Assembly (NCBI GenBank): GCA_041395105.1
Contig: JAWLBB010000002.1
Span: 496,001-560,000 of the forward strand
Direction: 5' to 3'
DNA: 64,000 bases
From: Opitutaceae bacterium
GTDB taxonomy: Bacteria; Verrucomicrobiota; Verrucomicrobiia; Opitutales; Opitutaceae
Shown here: positions 16,446-25,555 of the stretch, one piece after another
Numbering within the stretch: the stretch's first letter is position 1
How the letters are laid out: each line of letters starts with the position of its first letter
The notes under the pieces: generated by a model
Database searches by the model: none
What the model saw: only the letters and a program-made list of their open reading frames with translations
What the model was told of the DNA's origin: nothing
Translations under genes and position numbers: made by a program

Positions 16446-19400
16446 ACCCGGCGCGTTTCCTCCTTTCGACCGGAGCCTGCCTTCTGGTCCTCGCCTCCAT
16501 GGCCACGCCCCTTGTGGCCGATGACTGCATCAGTTGCGAAACCCTCGTTCCCGTCTACCTGACCGGCGAATTCGATGCGGCCTATCCTCCTCCTGGCTAC
16601 AATCCATGGATCGATCTTGATCTGTCCAATGGGAACGCCGGCAAAGCGGTCTGGGCCGACGGCACCTACGCTTTCGATCCCGGGACGGCTTCGCTTGTGC
16701 CCGGAAAGGAATACACCGTCACAGTGACGGGTGACTGGGTGGAAGGCTACCGGGCGCATTTCAACCCAAGTGAGGGCTACACCGTCTTCATAAACGGTCT
16801 CGAGCGCAATTTCTACGACGCCTCGTCGACCGTCATCAACCTTGATCCCCTGATCGGGATGCCCAGCGACAGCTTTTCCATCCGGGTCGAAGTCGTGCCT
16901 GGCAGCAACTTTACGCCGGCCGGCGTGGCCCTGCCCCTTTCCAGCGGCAAGGTCGTCTGGCGCGTGGGCATGGGCCAGCTGCGCAACGGCAAATCCGCCG
17001 GCTACATGGCCATCCGACAGGACAATCTGGATGCCACCACCTTTCAGATTTCATCACTGATCTACGAGTCCCCGTCGCCCGAAGTGGACCGCGTCCCGAA
17101 TACCGGCGCGCTCTCCCAGGTACGCGCCCCGTTTGGCTTGGTCACGGTGACGACGATCAGCGGCGGTTACCGGCTCGCTTTCTATTCCTCGGCGACGGGA
17201 CCGGTCAACGGCTACTACACGCCCTCGGGCAGTGCCTTCGTCACCTACGACATCACCTCGCAGTCAAACTACTCGATCATGCGGATTGATCGGACGCGCG
17301 GCAGCCAGACGTCGCGGACCGAACTCAAGAAGGCGACCGCGTCCGATTGGCAGATGACGGACTGGGGAACTCCAACCACGAACGGGGTGAGCGGCATCCG
17401 CCACGATGTGCGCAGGTTTTCCAGCGGCAATCTGGTCGAGGAGACACTCGTCAAGAGCAGTCTGTCCGACCTCGACACTGCCGCCGCCACCCGCACCCAG
17501 GATACCTACGTCAACAAAGCGTGGGGCCGCGAACTGATGAGCAGCAAGGCGGACTTCGGCGTAAGCGACCTGACCACGACCTACGCCTATTATGAAACCA
17601 CCTCCGAGAACGGACGCTACACCAAGATCAAGTCGATCTCCCGTCCGGACGGTTCCTGGATCGGATTCGACTACTTCGACGATCTGACACGGCGCGGCCG
17701 TCTGCGCTATGAGTTCCGGCCTTTCGAGGACGACCCCACCACGCCGACCTTTTCCCTGAGTTCGGGTCGGGTGACCACTTACACCTACGACCACTCTGAC
17801 TGGAACGGCGAAAGACGGCTCCCGACCCAGATCAGCACATCGATCAACAGCGTGCAGGTCGCCAAGACCACCATCGCCTATTCGAGTGCGATAATCAACG
17901 GCCAGCCGGTCCGGATCGAGACCAGGCTGGATTTCTCCGATTCGACCCAATCCCTTCAAACCGTCACCAAGACCTACGACAAGAACGCGAGCGATTCCTT
18001 CTTCCGGGACCTGACCTACTGCGTTCGCCGACCCGACGGGACCATCGATTCGTATGTCTATCAGAACGGATATGTCGACCCCGCGACCAAGGCCTTTGAG
18101 CCGGATTCGGCGGGCGGAGCGCGCCGTCGTCTCGTCTTCCATGGCGCGGCCACCAACGGCGGCGACTCCGGCGCCACCTGTTATTCCAGCTACAGCGGCA
18201 TCACCATGGAGCCGCTCTACATGATTCCCCACCAGTCCACCATGGATGAGGAGGTGACCGGCATCGACGGGCGCCCACTCCTTCGTAACCAGTATCTTTT
18301 CATCGGCAGCGCCACCTTTGCGCCGATCGGCGATGGCGCCTTCATCATGTGCACGCCGGAAGGCACCCCCAGCTGGATCAACAATATCCGACGTTCGTGG
18401 TCCTTTCTGGACTACAATTCCACCTGGGTCGACGGCCTGAAGACCGCCGATACGGACTCTGACGGGATTCAGCGCTCCTACACCTATGACGTCCTGGGCC
18501 GCTTAACCGGCATAACAGTCACCGCCAAGGGTGCCATCCCGGCGCTTACCACCACACTCGAATACGATGCCGACAACCGCAAGGTCGCCGAAGAACGCGG
18601 TTCCTCGGCGCAGATCATCAGCCGGTGGCAGTTCGACCAGGCTGGACGGCTGACGAAATCAACGGTGCCCGGCCAGAACGGCGGAAAGGACACCGACTAC
18701 GCCTACTTCAACGGCGGTCGCGATGTCACTGCAACGCAACCCGACGGGTCCACCATCGAAACAGTCCGCTACCGCGACGGTCAGACCAAGTCGGTTACCG
18801 GCACGGCCTCGCCTCCCGCCTATTACGACTACACGATCAATACCGGGGGCACCTATCCGAGCGGTTCGCAGACTGTCCGGCACCAACTCGCAAGCGGAGG
18901 CTCAGATGGAGCGGGCTGGTCAAAGACCACCTCGGACTGGCTGGGACGGGTGACCGAAATAGCGCACCCCACCTTCAACGCCGGGGGGACCAACCATCGC
19001 ATCAAGCACACCTACAGCCCCACCACGGGGCAGTTGACCCTGAAGGAGACGGTCAGCGGCAGCACCGGCGCCGGCACCGCCCTTCTCCCACCCGAGCACT
19101 ACACCTACAACGTGATGGGCCGGCTGTCCCGGGTCGCGGCCGACGTGACCGGCGGCGGCATCGCCACCGCGTCGATGGACCGCATCCGCGACTACGAGTA
19201 CGACTCTTTCACTGAGAGCACCTCGCGGTTCCTGCGTGAGCGGGTCTATCTCTATGCCACGGCCAACAGCGCCACCCGCACCCTCGAGTCTACCCGCAGC
19301 CGCCGGGTCAGCGGATTGAGCGCGACCCTCGCCTCGGAAGAACGGGTGACCGATGCGGCCGGGACCACCACCACGACCAGGAAGCTGGTCGATCAAGCCA

Positions 19401-22400
19401 ATGCCCTGGTCGAGATTGAGACCGCCGTTTCAGGTGTCGGCAATCCCGGCCGCAGGACCCACCAGAACGGCCTTCTCATCGAGGACGAAACCCCGTCCGG
19501 GGTCTTCACGGACTACCTCTACGATGCCTGGTGGCGATTGAGCTTTGAGGACTTCCAGGCGAGCGCAACGGGAGGTTACGACGTTCCCAAGACCGGCTAC
19601 ATTTACCATTCCGGCACCGATCTGGTCAGCAGTGTCCGCACCTACTACGGCTTCGGCACCAATGACTACTATACCCAGGAAGCCCTGATCTACGACAACA
19701 TGAACCGGGTGAAGCGCCGGCAGGACGCCTATGGCAAGATCACCAGGACCGCCTATGTCATTCGCACCGCCAATGATCCAACCACCGTCTACCAGTGGGG
19801 CACCAAGACCCATCCGACCAAGACGGTCTTCGATACCTACGGGCAGAAGACCGAGCTGCGCACTTATCGCTCCGGTGCAACCATGTGGGAACTCGATCAG
19901 GATGATGAAGACGGCGAGGCGGTCTTGCCGTCGGACTTTTCCAACAGTGCCAAGGGCGACCCTACCACCTGGGCCTACGACTCCTGGACCGGCCTGATGT
20001 CGGCCAAGACCGATGCCGCGGCCGAGTCGGTGACCTACACCTACAACCCGCGGGGCCAGCTCAGCGTCAGGACCCTGGCCCGGGGCGGAACCGCCACCCA
20101 CACCTACTTTGACACGACCCCGACCCTGACGGGGGAATTGAAGAAGGTCGATTACTCCGGAACCATCACCCCGGACGTCGAATACACCTACAACCGGGCC
20201 GGACAGACTGCCACCGTCCTTGATGCGCTGGGCACGCGCAGCTTCACCTACAATGCCGCCCTGCGGTTGACCAAAGAGGTCCTTCCGAACGGTTTCCTGG
20301 GCAACCTGCAGATCAACCATGCTTACGAGTCTTCCGGCGCCCATCGCCGCACTTCCCTCGAGGTCGGTCCCTCCACCGACACCGACCGTGATCTGAAGGA
20401 CGTCTACGCCTACCACGCCTCGACCGGGCGGCTCAGCACCATCGCCGCCCATTATTCCGGAGGCCCGCGAACCTTCACCTACAGCTACCTGCCGGGAACC
20501 GACCTGGTGGATTCGGTCAGCAGCGGCTACTATGAACGCTCGACATACTGGCAGTCGTTCCGCAGGCTGGAGGACGCGGTGGAAACGACCTGGAACGGCT
20601 CTCTGCGGGCAAGTTACCTCTACGGCTACGACCTGGAGGGCCGCCGCTTGGCCGAAAACGTGACCGGGCCGATCACGACCAAGTGGGATGCCGGCTGGAC
20701 CCACGGCTTCCAGATGAGCTGGAGCTACACCGGCCGGGGGGAAATCGACCTGACCAAGACTCGGCTGCTGGACGGTTCCGGCCAGCCGACCGGATCGTGG
20801 GTCAGCTCCTGGGAACGCGACTGGAACTGGGACGATGTCTCCAACCGCACCTTCGAGGACCACGTCGATGACCAGCAGGACCGCACCTACTCGGCCAACA
20901 GTCTCAACCAGTACAACTGGTATGAGGAAGACGAGCACCAATACAATTTCAATCACGATGACGACGGCAACCTGACCGACGACGGCACCTGGAGCTACAC
21001 CTACGACCTGGAAGACCGGGTCATCGGCATGTCCAAGTCCGGGATCACCCTGAGTTTCACCTACGACTACCTGGGGCGCCGGGTGCGCAAGGTGGCCTCC
21101 GGCGGCGCCTATCCGGGCACCTACGAGTACGTCTACGACGGCTTCAATGCGATCGCCATCTACCGCAACGATGCGCGCATGGGCAGCTACACCTGGGGCC
21201 CGGATAAGACCGGCACCCTGCACGGGGCCGGCGGGGTCGGCGGGTTGCTCATGGTGCGCAATGTCTCCAACGGCCTGTCTTTTCCCATGATGGATGCGCG
21301 CGGCAACGTGACCGGCATGCTCGACAGCAGCGGCAACATCTACCGTGCCTACCAGTTTGACGCCTTCGGCAATACCGTCGGTTATGTTTTGAATGCCGGG
21401 GTCCAGTCCATGGACTTCATCGGATTTGCCGGGAATTTTACCGATATAGAGTCGGGACTGGTGGATTTCGGGATGAGGCTCTACCAGCCCAAGCACGGAC
21501 GCTTCATCCACCGCGACCCCATCGGGGAGGCCGGAGGCGAAAACCTCTACGCCCACACCTGGAACGATCCGGTCAACCGGTGGGATCTGCTCGGGATGAT
21601 CGATCCTGACGAACAGGACCGTCTGGCCAGAGAACAGGACATCTTCCTCTGGGATACCTTTTCGCAAAACCGTGACACCATGATGGAGCCCGGTTTTGAA
21701 TACTATTTTAGCTATCAGCAGGGGGCCGGGCAGCTGATGAGCGATCATCTGGGATTTCTGAACAATCACGTTCACACGGTTTTCGTCGACAATGTCACCG
21801 GGAAGATCGTGGGCGCAGCCAACGTCTGGGGAAATGGCTTCATCGATGCAAATGGATCTCTGTTGTCTGTCTCAGGCTCGTTCCAAATCGGGACGAACTT
21901 CATCCTTCAAACCCATAACACCTCTCCGGAAATGGGAAACCGAGGTGGCAGTGTTCCCGGGAACCTCCCGGCCACTCCCAGGCTTTCACATCGTGACAAT
22001 GGCCGCGATGTCTCTGTCGTCGCAGGTGGAAATTCCGACGACGGAGATTATCTCGTCGATATTACACTTCGAGTGAGGTTCAAGAACCAATTTGGTGGTC
22101 GTTATCGCATGGAAAATACGATTGACCGATGGATAAACGGAATTGAGTCGACTTGGACAGGCATCTTCGGGCGCTACGACGTATCGACTGAGGTAATCAA
22201 TATGACGGGCAAATCCGGACCGGCCCTCAATGTTTGGGTCTGGGCACGACTCGATGGCTATGGAAGATTCGGAGCGGAGAGTACCAACTTCCAAGATTCC
22301 ACAAGTGCGTGGGCTGCTGCGCACGAGGCCGGGCACTGGCTTGGTCTTCCAGATCTATATACCGAAGAGGCCATGCATCTGTATCCCCAATTGTATTACA

Positions 22401-22486
22401 AGAGTGATGGCAATCTGATGAAATCCGTCTCCGGTAGTGTTTGGGAGAGGGATATAACTTCGATAATTGAAAGAAACCACCCATGA
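16442..22486 (+). CDS. Secreted RHS/YD-repeat protein with C-terminal metzincin-type protease module (polymorphic toxin)
   Basis: 2014 residues. A signal peptide (MNPARFLLSTGACLLVLASMATPLVAD) predicts Sec export. About 300 residues of beta-rich N-terminal region precede many YD/RHS repeats (YTYDVLGRLTGI, YTYNVMGRLSRV, FTYDYLGRRVRK) that form the RHS shell. The RHS-associated core lies near 1610-1719 (GNVTGMLDSSG, GLVDFGMRLYQPKHGRFIHRDPIG with its closing DPVNRWDLLGM), after which polymorphic toxins change. Here the variable module, 1720-2014, holds HEAGHWLGLPD at 1961-1971, an HExxHxxGxxD zinc site, and a likely Met-turn at Met1993 in GNLMKS. Base composition becomes AT-richer over the last 500 bp. 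The next gene overlaps by ATGA. Known: RHS proteins deliver C-terminal toxins. Inferred: this toxin is a protease acting on another cell. Confidence 0.88.
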   Translation: MNPARFLLSTGACLLVLASMATPLVADDCISCETLVPVYLTGEFDAAYPPPGYNPWIDLDLSNGNAGKAVWADGTYAFDPGTASLVPGKEYTVTVTGDWVEGYRAHFNPSEGYTVFINGLERNFYDASSTVINLDPLIGMPSDSFSIRVEVVPGSNFTPAGVALPLSSGKVVWRVGMGQLRNGKSAGYMAIRQDNLDATTFQISSLIYESPSPEVDRVPNTGALSQVRAPFGLVTVTTISGGYRLAFYSSATGPVNGYYTPSGSAFVTYDITSQSNYSIMRIDRTRGSQTSRTELKKATASDWQMTDWGTPTTNGVSGIRHDVRRFSSGNLVEETLVKSSLSDLDTAAATRTQDTYVNKAWGRELMSSKADFGVSDLTTTYAYYETTSENGRYTKIKSISRPDGSWIGFDYFDDLTRRGRLRYEFRPFEDDPTTPTFSLSSGRVTTYTYDHSDWNGERRLPTQISTSINSVQVAKTTIAYSSAIINGQPVRIETRLDFSDSTQSLQTVTKTYDKNASDSFFRDLTYCVRRPDGTIDSYVYQNGYVDPATKAFEPDSAGGARRRLVFHGAATNGGDSGATCYSSYSGITMEPLYMIPHQSTMDEEVTGIDGRPLLRNQYLFIGSATFAPIGDGAFIMCTPEGTPSWINNIRRSWSFLDYNSTWVDGLKTADTDSDGIQRSYTYDVLGRLTGITVTAKGAIPALTTTLEYDADNRKVAEERGSSAQIISRWQFDQAGRLTKSTVPGQNGGKDTDYAYFNGGRDVTATQPDGSTIETVRYRDGQTKSVTGTASPPAYYDYTINTGGTYPSGSQTVRHQLASGGSDGAGWSKTTSDWLGRVTEIAHPTFNAGGTNHRIKHTYSPTTGQLTLKETVSGSTGAGTALLPPEHYTYNVMGRLSRVAADVTGGGIATASMDRIRDYEYDSFTESTSRFLRERVYLYATANSATRTLESTRSRRVSGLSATLASEERVTDAAGTTTTTRKLVDQANALVEIETAVSGVGNPGRRTHQNGLLIEDETPSGVFTDYLYDAWWRLSFEDFQASATGGYDVPKTGYIYHSGTDLVSSVRTYYGFGTNDYYTQEALIYDNMNRVKRRQDAYGKITRTAYVIRTANDPTTVYQWGTKTHPTKTVFDTYGQKTELRTYRSGATMWELDQDDEDGEAVLPSDFSNSAKGDPTTWAYDSWTGLMSAKTDAAAESVTYTYNPRGQLSVRTLARGGTATHTYFDTTPTLTGELKKVDYSGTITPDVEYTYNRAGQTATVLDALGTRSFTYNAALRLTKEVLPNGFLGNLQINHAYESSGAHRRTSLEVGPSTDTDRDLKDVYAYHASTGRLSTIAAHYSGGPRTFTYSYLPGTDLVDSVSSGYYERSTYWQSFRRLEDAVETTWNGSLRASYLYGYDLEGRRLAENVTGPITTKWDAGWTHGFQMSWSYTGRGEIDLTKTRLLDGSGQPTGSWVSSWERDWNWDDVSNRTFEDHVDDQQDRTYSANSLNQYNWYEEDEHQYNFNHDDDGNLTDDGTWSYTYDLEDRVIGMSKSGITLSFTYDYLGRRVRKVASGGAYPGTYEYVYDGFNAIAIYRNDARMGSYTWGPDKTGTLHGAGGVGGLLMVRNVSNGLSFPMMDARGNVTGMLDSSGNIYRAYQFDAFGNTVGYVLNAGVQSMDFIGFAGNFTDIESGLVDFGMRLYQPKHGRFIHRDPIGEAGGENLYAHTWNDPVNRWDLLGMIDPDEQDRLAREQDIFLWDTFSQNRDTMMEPGFEYYFSYQQGAGQLMSDHLGFLNNHVHTVFVDNVTGKIVGAANVWGNGFIDANGSLLSVSGSFQIGTNFILQTHNTSPEMGNRGGSVPGNLPATPRLSHRDNGRDVSVVAGGNSDDGDYLVDITLRVRFKNQFGGRYRMENTIDRWINGIESTWTGIFGRYDVSTEVINMTGKSGPALNVWVWARLDGYGRFGAESTNFQDSTSAWAAAHEAGHWLGLPDLYTEEAMHLYPQLYYKSDGNLMKSVSGSVWERDITSIIERNHP

Positions 22487-22941
22487 AGACAATCCTTACC
22501 GTGGCTTTCATTTTTATCACAATAGCATGTACTAAAGCCGATGAAGACAGAATAATCTATGCCGGAAAGTACATGTTTACCTTGCCCGAAGGGTTGACAT
22601 TGAATGAGCATATAAAAAATGACGAATCTGACATATACGAAATCTCGTATGCAGACTCCGGATTCTCACTTTACGTTGGCGACCATCCGTCGATTTACTT
22701 TGATCCTGCGGAGGTTAGGATGCTTGCGACTCCCCATTTCGTCCTATTGCGAATTATGCAAATTCCTCCAAAACCCGATTGGGAGGCAAGCATCCACTTC
22801 CTAATGATTCTTGACAGGTGTTCGCTCGATTGTCCTCGGTTTATGTATATTATCTCACCTCCTCTAGCGACAGAAAATGAGATGCTAATTCTAGCGTTCT
22901 TGAATCAGGATCCAGAGATATTGAATGCGCCGTGCAAATAG
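22483..22941 (+). CDS. Small AT-rich exported protein, candidate immunity protein for the RHS toxin
   Basis: 152 residues, overlapping the RHS stop by 4 bp (ATGA). The N-terminus MKTILTVAFIFITIACTKADED is an export signal; the Cys16 context TIAC is a weak lipobox, with Ala-X-Ala cleavage at TKA as the alternative. The mature part is beta-rich (YAGKYMFTLPEGLTL, FSLYVGDHPSIYF), with two close cysteines in DRCSLDCPRF. No family recognised. It is visibly more AT-rich than all neighbours, and its position matches where polymorphic toxin immunity genes lie. An exported immunity protein would suit a toxin that acts in the periplasm. The role is inference from position. Confidence 0.75.
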   Translation: MKTILTVAFIFITIACTKADEDRIIYAGKYMFTLPEGLTLNEHIKNDESDIYEISYADSGFSLYVGDHPSIYFDPAEVRMLATPHFVLLRIMQIPPKPDWEASIHFLMILDRCSLDCPRFMYIISPPLATENEMLILAFLNQDPEILNAPCK

Positions 22942-22952
22942 GGGCAAAAGGG

Positions 22953-22986
22953 AAATCCAATGGGGTCGGAAATCAAATGGGGTCAG
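22953..22986. repeat. 17-bp near-perfect tandem repeat after the immunity gene
   Basis: Two adjacent 17-bp units (AAATCCAATGGGGTCGG and AAATCAAATGGGGTCAG) differ at two positions. They begin 12 bp after the candidate immunity stop. AATGGGGTC-type sequences often flank mobile remnants, which fits the IS debris that follows, but the origin is not shown. Confidence 0.6.
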
Positions 22987-23065
22987 CAAGTTTCCTTGAT
23001 TTCGGGAGCAGGGTATGAACCGGAGCGAGCGGTAACAGATAGTCCAAAGACATCGGTAACACTCC

Positions 23066-23073
23066 GAATAGGG
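23066..23073. repeat. IS66 target-site duplication, left copy
   Basis: GAATAGGG directly before the left end of the IS; identical to 25464-25471. Eight bp is the length IS66 elements generate. Confidence 0.95.
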
Positions 23074-23132
23074 GTAAGTGTCCGCTCTGAGACCTCGTAG
23101 TCAAGTGCGGCGGATTGGGATAGTCTGGCTGG

Positions 23133-23486
23133 ATGTCTGAGACGATTTTGACCGAGATAACTGACGGGGAACCCAAGCGTGATACCCGCGGCCGCCAGAT
23201 CCTGCATTCCAGTGCGTGGAGCGAGTTGATCGAGCGCTATGAGTCCAGTGGGATGACCCAGGTCCAGTTCGCCCGTCATGAAGGAGTGAAGTATCATACT
23301 TTCGTGGCCCAGCTTGGGCGCCACCGGCGGGCTGGCCGAAAAGCGCAACCCGGGCCGCGCTTTCTTGAAGCGAGGCTGCCGACGGCCCCGGCCATTCGCC
23401 TGGAGGTGACGCTGGTCTGCGGGATGGTGGTTCGGGGAGACGAGGTCGAATCGCTGGCACGGTTGATCCGCCTGCTGGAGAGCTGA
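23133..23486 (+). CDS. tnpA: IS66 accessory protein TnpA
   Basis: 117 residues with a helix-turn-helix-like segment (SGMTQVQFARHEGVKYHTFVAQ, about 42-63) and a C-terminal part ending LEVTLVCGMVVRGDEVESLARLIRLL, the usual shape of the first IS66 protein. It probably binds the element's ends; its exact role in IS66 transposition is poorly known. tnpB starts 5 bp after its stop. Confidence 0.88.
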   Translation: MSETILTEITDGEPKRDTRGRQILHSSAWSELIERYESSGMTQVQFARHEGVKYHTFVAQLGRHRRAGRKAQPGPRFLEARLPTAPAIRLEVTLVCGMVVRGDEVESLARLIRLLES

Positions 23487-23490
23487 AGCG

Positions 23491-23835
23491 ATGCTGGCGT
23501 TCCCGGCGGGGCTTCGGATCTTCCTGGCGTTGGAAGCGGTGGATATGCGCAAGCAGTTCAACGGGCTCTGGGCGGTGGCCAGTGAAAAACTCCGGGAGGA
23601 TCCCAAGAGCGGAGCGGTCTTTGCCTTCACCAACAAGAAGCGCGACCGGCTCAAGCTGCTCTACTGGGATGGAACCGGTGTCTGGGTTCTGGCCAAGAGG
23701 TTGGAGGCTGGACGGTTCAGTTGGCCCAGGGATCGCACGGGAGGCAAGCTTGCGATGAGTCCGGAAGCCTTGACCATGCTCATCGCCGGAATCGACCTTA
23801 AAAAAGGCATGCAAAAAGCGTGGTATGAACGATAA
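23491..23835 (+). CDS. tnpB: IS66 accessory protein TnpB
   Basis: 114 residues. IFLALEAVDMRKQFNGLWAVA and FTNKKRDRLKLLYWDGTGVWVLAKRLE are hallmark stretches of IS66 Orf2 (TnpB). Required for transposition in studied members but without a known catalytic activity. It appears intact, between tnpA and tnpC. Confidence 0.95.
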   Translation: MLAFPAGLRIFLALEAVDMRKQFNGLWAVASEKLREDPKSGAVFAFTNKKRDRLKLLYWDGTGVWVLAKRLEAGRFSWPRDRTGGKLAMSPEALTMLIAGIDLKKGMQKAWYER

Positions 23836-23877
23836 AAAGGCTTGTTATTGCAAGTATCCTATATATGGATACTTGGA

Positions 23878-25348
23878 ATGCCTCCCGCCGAAGAACTCTA
23901 TGCCGAAAACCTGCAGCTCAAGCAACGGCTCTTGGAACTTCAGGCGCAGATTGAGTGGCTCAAGCGCCAGATGTTTGGCGGTGGCAAGAGCGAGAAGCTC
24001 GATCCCGCACAGCTTCAGCTCAAGCTTGGAGAGCTTCAAAAACTCACCGGCGAGGTAGAGGCGATCCAGAAGGTCAGTTACGAGCGACGAACGCCGCGCG
24101 AAAAAGTTCCCACCCCGGCTGATAAGTTCGCCCACCTGCCGGTGAAGGAAACCGTGGTCATTGAGCCCGAAGAGGTGGAGGCCGATCCGGCTGCCTTTGA
24201 GCAGATCGGCGAGGAACGCACCTTCGAGGTGGACATCGTGCCCCCGCAGTTGTTCAAGCGGGAGATTATCCGGCCCAAGTATCGGCATCGCATGGATCGT
24301 TCGCGTCCCCCGGTAGTGGCCCCGGCGCCCAAGCGGGCCATCGAGGGCGGGTTCGCCTCGGCCGGCCTGATCGCCCATGTGGCAGTGAGTAAATACGTGG
24401 ACCATCTGCCTCTTTATCGCCAGCAACGCATGTTTGAGCGATGGTCGGCTCCGATCTCCCGACAGAGCATGTCCGACTGGATTGAGGCGGTCGCAATGTG
24501 GCTTATGCCTCTCTACCATTTGATCCGCCAGCAGTTGCTCGCCGGGGGATACGTGCAGATTGATGAAACACCGGTGCGTTGTCGGGACCCCGACCTCAAA
24601 CGTGGGAAAACATTCCAGGGTTACTTTTGGGTGATGGGACGGCCCGAATCCGATGTCTACTTCGTCTGGGCACCTTCGCGCCAGTATGGCGAGGTCAACC
24701 GGCTGCTGGGTGAAGACTTTGAGGGGCTGATGCAATCCGACGGCTATGCGGCCTATGAGTCCTATGCCGGCGCCCATGATCAGGTCGTCTGGGTTGGCTG
24801 CTGGGCCCATGCCAGGCGCGGCTTCTTCGAGGCTCAATCCGAGAACCCCAAGGCCACCAGAGTCGCCCTGCGGCTCATCGGCCGACTCTACCAGCTGGAG
24901 TGCCAGTGGGATGAGCAAGGGATCGACGCCATCGAACGTTCCCGGCTCAGGGAGAAACACTTCGCCCGGACCCTCAAGTGGCTCCACCAACTCGCTCTGG
25001 CCTTGCAGCAACGCTGTTTGCCCAACCAGCTTCTGGGCAAGGCCTGCGGTTACCTGCTCAATCAGTGGAAGCCTCTGACTGCCCATCTTCGTTACGGGCG
25101 AACCCGGCTGGACAACAACCTGATCGAGCAGGCCATCCGCCCCTCGGCCATTGGCAAAAAAACTGGCTGTTCATCGGACATCCCGATGCCGGGAGCGCTC
25201 CGCGGTGATCTACTCGCTGGTTGTCTCGTGTCAACGCCATGGTAAAGATCCCCAGGCTTACCTCGCCGATGTCCTGCGGCGCATCCCCTCGATGACCAAC
25301 CAGGATGACTTCACCTCGCTGCTGCCGGCCAACTGGCAACCGGCTTGA
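23878..25348 (+). pseudogene. tnpC: IS66 transposase TnpC, frameshifted near the 3' end
   Basis: DDE-type transposase. The start used is the ATG at 23878 (an earlier in-frame ATG exists at 23842). N-terminal leucine-zipper-like helix (ENLQLKQRLLELQAQIEWLKRQ), the MFGGGKSEKL segment, zinc-ribbon-like linker region, then the catalytic domain with GYVQIDETPVRC (first Asp), LMQSDGYAAYES (second Asp) and the C-terminal LDNNLIEQAIRPSAIGKK. After this the frame must shift twice: to read NWLFIGHPDAG a base is missing in the A7 run at 25156-25162, and to read ERSAVIYSLV a base is missing in the GGG at 25191-25193. The last frame then runs to a natural end at 25348. As read, the protein stops at 25245 with a wrong tail. 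Decay and assembly error are both possible. Confidence 0.85.
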
Positions 25349-25463
25349 TTCGTCCTATCTGCATTACAATCCGTCACCATTGATGTGCATCATTGGTGAC
25401 CAGTAAGACCCATTATCCGTCACCATCAATGCTTCGGCGTGAGGCAGAAGGTCGGACGCTTAC

Positions 25464-25471
25464 GAATAGGG
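25464..25471. repeat. IS66 target-site duplication, right copy
   Basis: GAATAGGG directly after the right end of the IS, identical to 23066-23073. Confidence 0.95.
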
Positions 25472-25475
25472 CGTT

Positions 25476-25555
25476 ATGCCCTGGAAAGAAGCAGAACCGA
25501 TGGACGAGAGACTGAAGTTTGTGACCCTGGCTCGGACGGGTCGCTTTTCATTGAG
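25476..25555 (+). pseudogene. 5' fragment of an IS481-like transposase
   Basis: Reads MPWKEAEPMDERLKFVTLAR and on to about SLSAL, then loses similarity. MPWKE...MDERLKFV is the standard beginning of IS481-family transposases, which continue with a helix-turn-helix and an integrase core; both are missing here. About 27 codons remain. The fragment lies inside the remnant whose other part is left of the IS66 copy. Confidence 0.6.

Larger units (their letters stand above)
23074..25463 (+). mobile_element. Complete IS66-family insertion sequence
   Basis: 2390 bp. Ends are GTAAGTGTCCG on the left and, read inward from the right, GTAAGCGTCCG: an 11-bp terminal inverted repeat with one mismatch, of the GTAAGCG type used by IS66. 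Perfect 8-bp direct repeats GAATAGGG flank it. Inside are the three genes of the family in order, tnpA, tnpB and tnpC, the last frameshifted. The intact duplication implies a fairly recent insertion. It landed about 130 bp after the toxin-immunity pair, in pre-existing mobile debris, so it disrupts no functional gene visible here. Confidence 0.95.

Noticed and set aside
19430..21775. 781-codon reverse frame inside the RHS gene
   Set aside because: Antisense shadow of the YD repeats; no protein-like features.
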